Below are positions 33,905 to 45,460 of a DNA stretch of 64,000 bases, one piece after another. This DNA is from Rheum nobile (lineage: Eukaryota; Streptophyta; Magnoliopsida; Caryophyllales; Polygonaceae), in NCBI GenBank assembly GCA_027886185.1, contig WOAB01000232.1, positions 2,232,001 through 2,296,000 of the forward strand. Reading direction: 5' to 3'. The notes under the pieces were generated by a model that was given only the letters and a program-made list of their open reading frames with translations, was not told where the DNA came from and searched no databases. Numbering within the stretch: position 1 is the stretch's first letter; each line of letters begins with the position of its first letter. The position numbers were made by a program, and so were the translations under genes.

Positions 33905-33950
33905 AGTCTTTCATTAGACTGACCCACGAACTTTGTTCTCCGCATGTGGG
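33905..33950 (+). other. Paired LTR hairpins (copy 4)
   Basis: AGTCT/AGACT (33905-33920, 6-nt loop) is followed after two bases by CCCAC/GTGGG (33923-33950) around the conserved loop strip TTTGTTCTCCGCAT. It lies about 0.37 kb before the LTR end. Confidence 0.72.
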
Positions 33951-35040
33951 CTGGTGTCATCCGTTTGATTCGGCACATCAGGTTAAGTTGCAGATTCGAG
34001 GAGGCTAGAAGCGACTATGAGGATGGACGGTGTTTTTTGACAATTGTTTTATCGTTGTATTTAAAAGACTTCCGTTGTGTTATTTTGTATTTTTGTTAAG
34101 ACTTCCGCTGTTGTATTTCTGATGAATTGGGTCGTTTTTGGAATCATGTGTAATTCCGCGACCATGTGGTTTAATAAAAGTTATGATTTTAGTATTGTAA
34201 CTGTGTTTTAAGATAGTTATATCGTTTGGAAAAGCCTGGGGTGACTTCAGGGTTTTCGTCCGGGGTCATCGGCGGTAATACCTTTCAATTGTGTTTAATA
34301 TTTGGGGGGTATTACAGATTTGGTATCAGAGCTAAAAAGTTTTAAAAGGCTCTGAGTTTTCAAATAAAAAGTCGTTCATAGTCGTGCCTTCTTAAGTCTG
34401 ATACGGAAGTTGCTTCTGTGTCTAGAAAGACTAAGACTTTCTGTTTGTCACCCGAAGTTAGGGGTGCATCCTGTTCTCTTCTGAGGGACTCGGATAAAGC
34501 TGAGGTGGTTCGCCATCTTTAGTTAGGCTTGAATTCCCAGTTCTCTCATTATGATTTGAGGTTGTAGAACCTAGTATTTCGGTTTGGAGTTCGTCTGTGG
34601 AAGTTTACCAAGCGTTTGTCAGATGTATCGATTACCATTCTGGGTGAAGTTTGAGGCATTCTTGATTTATTCCCCGAGCAAGAAGGCTCACAAGGGATAT
34701 CTTTGGATAATCTTATCAGTCCCTAGACAGATCAAGCTGTATGCAAAATTGTCTAAGTGTGACTTTTGGATCTGAGAAGTGGCTTTCTTAGGCTATGTGA
34801 TCAATGAAGATGGGGTGATGGTTAACCCTAGAAGATTGAAGCAGTTGCACAGCAAGGTTGTACCTTTGGTACGGATTTTGTGCTCCAAGTTAGAAACCGA
34901 AGAGGTTACTTGGGAGACTGAGGCGGGTATGCTTAGATACTTTCCCTAATTGTTTTCGGCCTTGATTGATGCAAGTTTCGGGGTCGAAACTTAAATTAAG
35001 GGGGTAGTAATGTAATATCCCGTATTTTTCGTTCCTTGAT

Positions 35041-35563
35041 CTAACACACACGATTCAACAACCACTTGACGGACAAATGCATACCCCTCCACAAAGAAGT
35101 CGCAAGACTCCTCGCACAGGGGCTGCTACGCGACGTCATATCCGACAAGGCCAAGATGACCCTTGATCGAAGGGACTAGGTAATATCTGACAAACCGCCC
35201 TCTCTGGTTCCTGCTAAGATTGTTAATACCATTTCATGAGGATCAGACATATGTGGGAACACATACTGGGCCTCCAAGAGGTACGACCGAGAAAGAAAAG
35301 GCGATAGGCCAACCCGGGCAGAGGTGAGACAAACACAAACCACCGACGCCCCCGCCATCACTTTTGACGACTCAAAGGCCAAAGAATTGGGTGACCACCA
35401 TGACGGTTTGGTAATCTCTCTTTCAATCGGCAATTGTCTTATCCGCCGTGTTATAATCGACACAAGTAGCTCCACTAACTTATTGACGCTCGATGCCTTA
35501 AAGGGTATGGGTTTAAGAGAGGACGACTTGACCCGGAATTCTACCCCACTAGTCTAATTCAGT
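35041..35563 (+). pseudogene. Tat2 gag end and protease, first part
   Basis: Plus-strand Tat-type sequence: ARLLAQGLLRDVISDKAK, then a stop, then VPAKIVNTISGGSD, and the protease start AITFDDSKAKELGDHHDGL and RRVIIDTSSSTNLL. The catalytic DTG has become DTS. A TAA lies next to the solo LTR at 35564. The frame continues in phase at 38000. The element's 5' LTR and most of gag are missing. Confidence 0.85.
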
Positions 35564-37999
35564 TGTAATATCCCACATTTTGTAAGGGTAATTTTGAATT
35601 TTATTATGCCCATATTGCAAGTCAGATTAAATTCAGGGAAGTACGGATATTCTGTGTAATGTTTGACCTCTGTAATATTTTTCTGAGTAATATAAAATAC
35701 AGTTAAGGTATTTTTGGGTTAAAAGGTCATTTGTGTACAAATATATTTAACCCGAAGTTAAAAATATTTTACCACTTAGTAAAAACGACAAAAAGGAGAC
35801 GAAGGGGGCGAATTTGGCCTTGATCGCACCCCGTGGTCAAGTGGCCGCACCCGCGGCGAAGGCCAGAATCGAAGGCGGTAACAGGTCGGCCACCGCACCC
35901 CACCGCACCATGCCGCACCCCGCGGTGAGCGTCAGCGGTGTCATCAGCGCCAGAGTTGCAGGCGTAGCTCACCTTACCTGGCTTCGTAGCCTGCTGATTT
36001 GGTCGGGCCACCTCCTCCTTGACGTCATATGGTGGTGAGCTACTTGATTGGCTTATAAAAGGAGGAGGAATCGGATCAAATCGAGCTCACAAGCTCAGAT
36101 CATCTTCATCCCTCTCCTCAGAAAATCTCCATTAAACCTCAAGCTTTGAAAGCTTCGTTTGAGTAAGATTCGAACCCCTTTGAGTGTTTCTAGGTGTGCT
36201 TCTAAGTGTTAAGCAAAGGACTAAGGTGTTGGGAAGGCAAACCAAGATCAAATCGAAGTCGAAACGAATCGATTTGGGTGAGTTTTCTTCCAAAAATTAT
36301 GTCGAACCCCCGCCCCTGTTACCTGACCGCACCTGCGGCAGCCACCACCGCACCACGCGGCCAAGCCACCACACCCCGCGGTGAGGCATGGCGCACCCGC
36401 GGTGGGCTTGTCCGAAGATTGTGTTCTTGGGTGTTTGGCTTCGGGCGAGGCTTGGTTCTTTTGATTATTTCCTTATTCTTTTAGATTCATATATATAGAT
36501 ATTGAATCTAACTTAGGGTCTTGTTATAGGTCATTCCAAAAGGATTTATTATCCCAGATTTTTCCCAGTTCAGAGCCGAAAACCGTTATCTCTAAAGCTC
36601 ATTAAAGCTTTCGTCAAATCTAAGGCAAGTGGCGGTTCTCTCTTGCTCATCATTCCATATTTACATTTATTATCAATTGTTTAATTGATAATTGATTTGG
36701 AATGAATATTGTTTATGTCTGAGATCAGTTTGATAAACTGTTTTGAAAGATTAAAAGATGATATTATAATAGGTTGTGTATTTTGTTAGAATCAACGCTA
36801 TTATATATATTTTGATAGATTGAGATATATCTATGATGTTGGCCTTGAAGGTTTTGATATGATTATTAGTGAGTTAGACTGTATAGTTAGCTCGAGTAGT
36901 TAGGAACGTTGGACTCTTCGACGTCCAGTCGTTTCTTTATAATTAAATGGTGTATAGGGCGGCAAAACCTCTAACATCATTATGTTGGTCATGACCGGCC
37001 TCTATGCGTTTTGTATAGAGGTGGTGCACTTAGCCAGTGTCACAATCTCGAGATTTACTCCCAAAAGATCTCTTGTCTCGGACGAGGATTATAAAAGCTA
37101 TAATGTAATTATGCGTTTTGGAATTAAATAAGATAAGTGTCCGAGTGCACATGATTAAATATATCTGCGGCGAGTAGTGTAGCTAGGAAATAGTGCAACT
37201 AGGAAAACTCGTCTTGACTTGATCAAAGTACGTTCTCTTTCCAATCTGGATTCACATTATTGCGGTGAGGTTGGTCGTGAACCGAAACATCTTGTCATTT
37301 TTGAACGCTTGTATGAGATGTTTATGTTCCAATCATTGTCATGTATCCGATAAGACTCAAGTTCTTGGAGTCTTCTTTTGGATAATTCCTATAACGCTCA
37401 TTTTCGTTGGAGTCTTCTTTGATCATACCTCTTGATATATATTCAGTAGTAGTATGAAGGTTCACTGTCGTTATCAGTTATTATTTGAGAAACGATGAGC
37501 CTAAACCTAATACGACTACTTAGAACCATCTGCTTTGTACCCTTGTATAGTCTTTCATTAGACTAACCAACCGTAATTGTTCTCTACATGGTTGGTTGGT
37601 GTCATCCGTTTGATTCGGCATATCAGATAAGCTACCACCTCGTGAAGGCTAGAGCGACTATGGACGTAAACGATGCTTTTGATAAGTTTGTTCAGGTTGA
37701 GATCCTAGGCGATGATCGTTGTGATCAAGACTTGTATTTTATTTTAAAAGACTTCCGCTCAACTATGTTTACTCTGATTACGCTGTACTTGTTGGATTTA
37801 ACTACCATATGTTTTGTCCTACAGGGGATTGGGATGTAATCCCCAGACTTATGTTTTACTAAACATTTTGGTGTGTTTCACCTTGATCATTGTGTTATGA
37901 TTTGTGTTTAACTGGAAAAGCCTGCGTGACTTCGGTGTGAAACCCGAGGTCATTGTCAGTGATACCTTTCCAAATGGGTTACGATTTGGGGGTGTTACA
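35564..37999 (+). mobile_element. Solo LTR (Tekay-like) inside Tat2 protease
   Basis: TGTAATATCCC to GGTGTTACA, 2,436 bp, with no PBS or internal domain after it. Flanking 5-mers are TCAGT and TCAGA, a TSD with one mismatch. Removing it brings protease strips RNSTPLV and EVKYTRGEIVL together in one frame. It has CCGCACCC/CCCGCGG blocks at 35826-35935 and 36325-36405 on either side of the TATA box (TATAAAA, 36054-36060). Confidence 0.9.
37549..37596 (+). other. Paired LTR hairpins (copy 5, compensatory change)
   Basis: AGTCT/AGACT (37549-37564) is followed by ACCAACC/GGTTGGT (37566-37596). Compared with copies 1-4, a C-G pair of the second stem has become A-T on both sides and the stem is longer, while the loop strip ATTGTTCTCTACAT stays similar. 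Confidence 0.75.
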
Positions 38000-40900
38000 T
38001 CAGAGGGGAGGTCAAATATACCCGGGGTGAAATCGTGTTGATGACCTACGCTAGTGGAGTCAACCAACATGTAAAGTTTTTGATAATCGACTGCCCGTCC
38101 CCATACAATGCAATCATTGGCAGACCCTGGATCCACGCCATGAAAGTTGTACCTTTCACTTACCACCAGACCATAAAGTTCCCAACTAAGTGGGGGATAC
38201 AAGAAATAAAAGGTGACCAATGGGCTGCCAAGGAATGTTACGTCAATTCAATGAAAGGGGCAGTCGATAAGTCCTCCGTATAGCAATCACAACGCGGCGA
38301 AAGAGCCCCGCGATACGTCGAACCAGAAATGGAGCAACTCGATGAGGTTGCGTTGGATCCTTCAAAGCCAACACAAACGGTAAGGGTTGGGTCGGATTTA
38401 AAAGATTCGACTAGATCGAAATTAATTTATTTCCTACGATCTAACTCTGATTGTTTTGCCTGGTCACACGAAGATATGATGGGAATCTCCCTGGATATTA
38501 TTACTCTCAAATTGAATGTAGATCCCACATACCCTCCGGTCAAGCAAAAGAGGAGGAAGTTCGCACCGAACGCAACAAAATCGTAGACGATGAGGTCAAG
38601 AACTTGCTTGAGACAAGCAAGATAAGGGAAGTCAAGTACCCTGATTCGCTAGCAAACGTTGTCATGGTTTAAAATAACAACAAAAAATGGAGGGTGTGCA
38701 TCGACTTCACGGACCTAAACAAGGCATGTCCAAAGGATTCCTTCTCGTTGCCACATATTGATGCCATGGTCGATGCGACCGCCAGACACAAAATGTTAAC
38801 ATTCATGGATGTGTTCAGTGGATACAACCAGATTCTCATGGATCCCAATGACCAAGAGAAAACGACCTTCATAACAAGCCAAGGTACGTATGTTATAAGG
38901 CCATGCCTTTTGGACTAAAAAACGCAGGGCCACATATCAAAGGTTGGTGAACAGAATGTTCAAGGAACAAATAGGAGGCACCATGGAGGTCTACATCGAC
39001 AACATGCTCATCAAATCCAAAATGGAAAAAGACCACATCGAAAATCTGAAGGACGCATTCGAGGTATTGAAAAGATATAACATGAAACTAAACCCGACTA
39101 AATGCTCTTTCGGAGCGTCTTTAGGAAAGTTCCTAGGATACATGGTGACGCAAAGAGGGATTGATGCTAGCCTAGACCAGATCAAAGCTATCGTCAACCT
39201 GAGATCCCCTTGATGTGTCAAAGACGTCCAAAAATTGACAGGACGAATATCAGCACTAAACAGATTCATATCGTAGTCATCAAATAAGTGCAAGCTCTTC
39301 TACAAAGCCTTGAAGAAGAATAAGTCGTTTGTTTGGATGGCAGCACACAAGCAAGCCTTCTAGGACATGAAAACATATCTTGCAAGTCCCTTGTTGCTAG
39401 CAAAACCAAAGGACGATGAACCGTTGCCACTGTACCTAGCCGTATCAGAGTCAGTCATAAGCGTGGTCCTAATAAGAGAAGAGGACAGTAAACAGTCACC
39501 AATCTATTACGTAAGTCGCTCCCTACTTCCTGCCGAGACAAGGTATACATCACTTGAAAATTTAGTCATGTGACTAGTTATGGCCTCAAACAAACTAAGA
39601 ACTTATTTCGAATCACATGCTATTATTGTAAGGACTAACCATCCATGAAATCCATCATGAGGAAACCAAAATTTACAAGACGAATGGCTAAATGGGCTAT
39701 ACATCTTAGCAGATTCGACATCGAGTATGAGCCAAGGACAACGATCAAATCTCAAGCTTTGGCCGACTCTGTGGTTGATTTCAGCCCGACGCTGGAACAA
39801 GAAGCCATAAAGGAGGCCAAACAGCTGAAAGTCAAAGAAGACAGGGGCACATGGCAACTCCATATCGATGAAGCATCGTATGTGAGATGAGTCGGCCTAG
39901 GCGTTGTGCTAAAATCACCACAAGGGGACCACATAGACCAAGCCATGAGATGCAAATAGGACACGACCAACAATAAAGTAGAGTATGAAGCCCTTATATT
40001 TGGTTTAACACTCGCACATGACCTCTCAATCCTGAGCATAGATGTAATTTGCAACTCCCTTATGATCGTCAACCAAGTACAAGGCTCATATTCCGCCAAA
40101 GACGACATGATGATGGCATACCTGGATGTCGTTAAGAAACTAGCGAGTAATTCCATGACTTCACCATCCGGCAAGTCCCACGCGATCCCAACACACAAGC
40201 CGACGCTCTAGCAAATCTTGGCTTCACCTTACATCCTGACAACTTCCACATCATCTCGTTGGCACACATTACCACGCCATCCATCCCCAAAATCCTCAAC
40301 GCATCCAGTCATGACGAAATTCAAATAATGAACGAACTTCCCTTGGAAGAAGTCATCTCAGCGGAAGTGGGCGACCACATAGAGAATGACATAGTAGGCA
40401 ACCAAGACGACTAGACCATATCCTACATCAAGCGTCTCAAGGATGAGATACTCCCGACAGACAAAACAGAAGCCAAAAGACTTAAGGTACAAGCCACAAC
40501 CTTTGATTTCAACGATAATGTTCTGTTCAAATGATCTATCACAGACCAATACCTATGCTGCCTTAAAACAACCGAGGTAGGACGCGTCCTACAATCCTTA
40601 TACAACGGGGAATGCGAAAACCATACTGGGGGACGCAACCTATATGGTAAATCTCTCATGATAGGTTATTATTGGCCTATAATGAATAAAGATGCAACCG
40701 ACTACGTCAGAAAGTGTGACGTCTGCCAACGGCACACACCCATCGCACACCAAGCATCAGAGATGCTTCACCCGACTCTAGCACCATGACCTTTCATGTG
40801 ATTAGGAATGACATCATCAAGAAACTTCCACCCGCATCGGGACAACACGTCTTTTTCCTAGCCATGACCAACTATTTCTCTAATTGGATAGAAGCCGAAG

Positions 40901-41264
40901 CATATTGAGAGGTAAAAGAAAAACACGTCATCTTGTTTATAAAAATGTAACATTTTGTGCAGATTTGGCATCCTCTCAGAAATCATATGCGACAATGGCT
41001 CCTAATTCATCGTTAGCAAGACACGATCTTTTTGCAAACAATGGAACAATACACTGGTCACGTCCACGCCAAGATACCCACAATCCAATGGCCAAGCAAA
41101 ATCCAGTAAAAAAAATCATCATCAACAACCTCAAAAAAAATGCCTCACATGGGCAAAAGGCAACTGGGCCAAAAAACTCCCTTTGATACTATGGTCCGAC
41201 AGGATGACACCGAAGAATATGACTGGACAAAGCCCATTCATACTAGTCTACGGGAGCGAGGAAG
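38000..41264 (+). pseudogene. Tat2 protease end, RT, two RNases H and integrase, decayed
   Basis: Order: protease end (VKFLIIDCPSPYNAIIGRPW), RT (VCIDFTDLNKACPKDSFSLP, then MEVYIDNMLIKSK where the active site YIDD reads YIDN), gypsy RNase H (YYVSRSLLPAETRY), second RNase H (TWQLHIDEASY, NNKVEYEALIFGLTLAHDL), and integrase zinc and core (RKCDVCQRHTP, NGQAKSSK in place of the catalytic Glu region). At least a dozen stops and frameshifts are visible. The same Tat architecture as Tat1, but far older. It runs into a solo LTR at 41265 and resumes at 43780. Confidence 0.88.
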
Positions 41265-43779
41265 TGATCAGTGCTATTTTGTAGTGCATTTCTAAGGATT
41301 GTTACCAGGTTTGAGGCACTATTTGGTGAGATTTTATGCACAATTGAAGATTATGGAGTTGGAGCGAAGAAGTGTGGTTTTGGTGGTCTGGAGGAGTTAA
41401 TTGAAGACATCCAGATGGAGAAGAGCTGACTACCTGAGGAGCCAAGCAAGATCCATGAAGAAAACCACTTAAGACGCGGAGAAGAGAAGGGCCGCGACCA
41501 AAACCGCGGGGAGTAGAAGACCGCGGCCAAGAAATCCGAGGAACTGGGCGATAGCGAAGAGGCCGCGACCGCGGCACGAGGGCCGCGCCCATGGCCATAA
41601 TTCGGAGGATTTAATGAGCATGTCGAGAGCAAACCGCGATCGCGGCCATCAGCGGGAGCGCGCCCGCAGGACTCCGATTTTTGTTTCCTTTTCTTTATTC
41701 CTTTTTCTTTTCCTTCTTTTTCTGATTTGAACCCATTTTGTTTTATGGGCTTTTAGGTTATCTTTTCTAGGGATATTTAGTTTACTATATGAACCCTAGT
41801 TTTACGTTTTGGAGTGGGATCCATCATTCTATGTTCTTAGCAGTCAAGTACTATTCAGAGTTTTTCCCTTCAATACAATTATGTCTTTCATCAATATGAG
41901 TAGCTAAGCACCTATTGCTTAGCCCGGCATGTGAAGCTTGTTCTATGGTTTGATTGCGAGGTTAATTCTCTATTCCTATTTCCTTTGGGTTTATATCTTT
42001 CTTCTTGCGCTTATTCATATGGATTGTTATTGATTTGACTAGACTGATCACCTAGTTAGGTTTAGTAATTATTGCTAGGGTTTGGAATTGACCGATCGGT
42101 GATTCTTTATCTAGAGTAGCATCCATGATTATCTAGGACTGGTATGACTAGATGATTATGAAAGAAGATTGATTGCATGTTAAATCTTTGTGGGTTGTGA
42201 TTATTTGACATGTATCCTGGTTGATCATATGCCCAATGCTATTATTGTTCTAAATCTTGATTGTTTCTTGTGCGTTCAATAATAAGAGTTGCTAGGACTG
42301 GTAGGACTAGTAGCTATTTAAGACTAGGGACAGGAATAACCAAAGGAAAGGAATAGAGAGAACCTAGGACCGATCTACCATAGGAAAAGTGGATCTTGCT
42401 TGGCTAAGTATTTTTACCCTATTGATTTACATCCTTTGTTTACTTACTTTGTTTTACTTGATTGTTACCCAAAACCAACCACAACCCTCTTGTTACTATT
42501 GCATGTTTACAACACACAAATTAATCCATGGTATCAGAGCCTGGTTGTTGGGCCAAGTGTGACTTGTTGCCGTGTATGGCCCGTCACACTTGCGGGGGTG
42601 TGTTAGAGAGTCCTACGTCGATAGTTTGGGGCTTCTTCTCCTAGTATATAAGCAAGTGGTCTACTCCCCCTATTGCCAATTGGTTTTAGGGTGGAACCCC
42701 ACTTGGGTTTGTTGCTAGGCCCGTCCGTCTTGACCCATTGTGATCTTTCATATGGTATCAGAGCCTGGTATGGGACTCAAGTGTTGACGGGATCTTAGCC
42801 CGTCACACTTGCGGGGGTGTGTTAGAGTTGAGTCCCACATCGGATATATGTGGATGAGTTGCCTTGTATATAAGCAAGTGGTCTACTCCCCCTATTGCCA
42901 ATTGGTTTTAGGGTGGAACCCCACTTGGGCTTGTTACTAGGCCCGTTCGTCTTGGCCCATTGTGATCTTTCACATGGTATTAGAGCCCAATTTGTGGGCC
43001 AAGCGTGACGATTGGGCCTTGAGTGCCTGTCACGCTTGCGGGGGGTGTGTTGAGTTGTCCCACATCGATGGATTGGGAATCAGCACCCTAGTATATAAGC
43101 AAGTGGTCTACTCCCCCTATTGCCAATTGGTTTTAGGGTGGAACCCCTTCGGGCTTATATCTGGGCCTTCCCCCGTCTAGCCATGATCCACGAATTTCAC
43201 ATGGTATCAGAGCCCGGTTTATGGGCCAAGCGTGACGATTGGGCCTTGAGTGCCCGTCACGCTTGCGGGGGGTATGTTGAGTTATCCCACATCGATGAAT
43301 TGAGAATCAGCACCCTAGTATATAAGCAAGTGGTCTACTCCCCCTATTGCCAATTGGTTTTAGGGTGGAACCCCACTTGGGCTTGTTGCTAGGCCCGCCC
43401 GTCTTGGCCCATTGTGGTATTTCACATGGTATCAGAGCCTGGTATGGGACTCAAGTGTCGACGGGATCTTAGCCCGTCACACTTGCGGGGGTGTGTTAGA
43501 GTTGAGTCCCATACCAGGCTCTGATACCATGTGAAAGATCACAATGGGCCAAGATGGGCGGGCCTAGCAACAAGCCCAAGTGGGGTTCCACCCTAAAACC
43601 AATTGGCAATAGGGGGAGTAGACCACTTGCTTATATACTAGGAGAAGAAGCCCCAAACTATCGATGTGGGACTCTCTAACACCTTCATCTCTGTGGATTC
43701 AACCCTGCTTGTCCTAACTACTTGTTTAGGTTTGCTAGGATTTTGTTTGATTAGGTGATATGACTTGAGCCGTCCGTGA
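41265..43779 (+). mobile_element. Solo LTR of family X inside Tat2 integrase, holding a TRIM array
   Basis: It begins TGATCAGTGCTA; the right end, TCCGTGA, lacks the canonical CA. The 5-bp TSD GGAAG is at 41260-41264 and 43780-43784, and removing the insertion restores GSEEVIPIEQ in frame. It is homologous to the reverse-strand copy at 54856-56181 (shared start, and a strip like CTCTGTGGATTCAACCCT near 43690). A GC-rich block with GCGACCGCGG motifs lies at 41490-41660. Confidence 0.82.
42527..43681 (+). mobile_element. Tandem and inverted TRIM array
   Basis: Four direct LTRs of 152-155 bp lie at 42601-42752, 42820-42974, 43048-43201 and 43275-43426. Each begins TGTTAGAG or TGTTGAG, contains TATATAAGCAAGTGG, and ends in CACA or a variant. 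Each is followed at once by a PBS (TGGTATCAGAGCC), a roughly 65-bp internal domain and a polypurine-like CTTGCGGGGG before the next LTR. A fifth LTR start at 43494 breaks off after about 17 bp into an inverted segment: reverse PBS, then a complete inverted LTR at 43530-43681 that matches the first LTR best. A PBS without its LTR starts the array at 42530. No coding capacity, as in terminal-repeat retrotransposons in miniature. Confidence 0.88.
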
Positions 43780-44168
43780 GGAAGTCATCCCCATTGAACA
43801 ACTCGTCCCGACTGCCAAATATAGGCTACAAACTCCTGAACAAAAAGACGTCGAGATGGCACAAAATCTTGACACCATAGATGAGACTAGAGAGAAAGCC
43901 AGAATTTGAATGTTCTAATATCAACAACAAGTCACCCAGAGATACAACAAGAACGTCCGCGTTAAAGTTTTCAAACTAGGACACTGGGTCCTAAGAACAA
44001 CATTCTAGAACCCCAAAAACCCAGCCGACGGGAACTGGCACCCCAATGGGAAGGACCCTACATCATCAAAGAGATCATCGGGAAAGAGCATACCGATTAG
44101 AAACCAAAGACGGACAACCAATCCCTAGAAGTTGGAACGCGACCCACTTGAAGTTGTATCAATTCTGA
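43780..44168 (+). pseudogene. Tat2 integrase C-terminus
   Basis: Reads IEQLVPTAKYRLQTPEQ, QQQVTQRYNKNVRVKVF and, after frameshifts, WEGPYIIKEI-like and RSWNATHLKLYQF strips ending at a TGA near 44168. This is the chromodomain-less end typical of Tat integrases. Several stops and frameshifts. Confidence 0.85.
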
Positions 44169-44826
44169 ACTTTACTTTCCTTAATAGTTTTGTGTTGTCT
44201 ACTTGATCATATTTGTTTGAATAATAATACTAACTTAAGCATCGGATGGCCATTGGTTCAACCCCCAACGGTCACCCCATGACCTTTTTTTCTTTTTTTT
44301 TGGAACCCTCGAAATGATTTGAACAAGGACAAAAGACATCAAGAACAAAACATTCAACAAACCCGAACAGATATCCTTATCATACATACAAAACAACGCT
44401 TATAATACACAAGTCGATCGACACACATGGAGTAGAGAAAAATACACTACAACCCATCTACACGACATGTCCCATCCAAAGGTACTCGTCTTTTCCTACA
44501 CTACAAACAACTCTTTCCTGAATACACAAAAGCATGCTATACTAACATTTACAATTACAGGTCATCACGACCGCACATTTCGCGTCACGACTAAGGCATG
44601 GATGACAAAGTACACATGCAAAAGAAAATATGCAAAGCAAACGCAAAGCAAACACAAGGTACGCAACAAATACTGAAACGTTTACAAATATATGACTCGT
44701 GGTGATAGACGGGTCGCCAAAACATGATCCATCCCATCACCACGATGGGGCACAATACATTGTCCAAACGTTCATAACAAAATGTCCACGAACACCACAA
44801 GAAACACTACCACTCACTAGACAAAA
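44169..44826. other. Tat2 3' untranslated region
   Basis: AC-rich sequence between integrase and the antisense ORF. No convincing ORF or repeat boundary was seen. Confidence 0.5.
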
Positions 44827-45400
44827 TCAAGACTCGCCTAACCTCTCATTGACCTCCGCAGGAACGATGTATTGACCCTCGGCCGCCTCAGGAAGATTCC
44901 TTGACACACCTCCAATAGCCTACTTGGTCGCTCCAGGGTCAACCTCCTCTCTTTGTTCTCCCTCTCCAAGGCCCATCAGCTTGAACAACTCATTGTCGGG
45001 ATTGACATTGGGGTATAAAAGATCCATGTTCGCCTTCGCATCCTCAATCTTCCAAGAAGATTGGGCCTATATGGCCTATTCCTCCATCATCTCAATACGA
45101 GACTTAAGATAGAAGTACGTCCCGACGTCGGTGGCGACATGAGCATCCTTGGTACGGACTTCTTCAACGCTACCCTCAAGCTCCATGAGTCGGACCTACG
45201 CCTCTCCCAATTTCTTCTCAATCTCCACCAGTTTCTTCTCGGCCAACACTTGTTTACTCTCGACAACCTTGACACGCCTATTAGCAACCTTTAACTGGCC
45301 TTCGACCTCAGCTACCTGCTTGTCAGCATTGTCATTCAATTCTTGCACGTTGGAGAACGCGACAAGTGAGTACTGGAGGGCCTACGAGCGACAAATCATG
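44827..45400 (-). pseudogene. Tat2 antisense coiled-coil ORF
   Basis: The minus strand reads VQELNDNADKQVAEVEGQLK, KVVESKQVLAEKKLVEIEKK, then after a TAG RLMELEGSVEEVRTKDAHV, and after further stops KANMDLLYPNVNPDNELFKL and EVNERLGES to a TGA at 44827. Four in-frame stops break it. The coiled-coil character and the location between integrase and the 3' end match the antisense ORF of Tat1, although the two share little obvious sequence. The conserved reading frame between stops argues that it was once protein-coding. Confidence 0.6.
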
Positions 45401-45460
45401 TAAAAGATATAAGTAATACGCACTTGTTAGTAGAAAATTTCATGCAAGACCTTTCTTTAC

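Larger units (their letters stand above)
31966..35030 (+). mobile_element. Tekay2: internally deleted Tekay/Del-type element
   Basis: The 5' LTR is 31966-34316 (TGTAATATCC to GGTATTACA). The PBS TGGTATCAGAGCT follows at 34321-34333. Only 694 bp of internal DNA remain: an RT strip (AKLSKCDFWI then EVAFLGYVINEDGV, near 34735-34815) fused to the extreme end of pol (KLETEEVTWETEAGML, near 34890). A polypurine tract (AAGGGGGTAGTAA) precedes a 3' LTR stub starting at 35011 that survives for about 20 bp. It truncates Tat1 on its left and abuts Tat2 on its right. Confidence 0.88.

Noticed and set aside
42535..43500. Satellite DNA of about 225-bp units
   Set aside because: Each unit contains an LTR, a PBS and a polypurine-like tract in retrotransposon order, so it is a TRIM array rather than a satellite.
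45087..45294. ORFs on both strands at the Tat2 antisense region
   Set aside because: They are in other frames than the coiled-coil frame and are rich in Arg/Trp/Ser from frame-shifted heptads.
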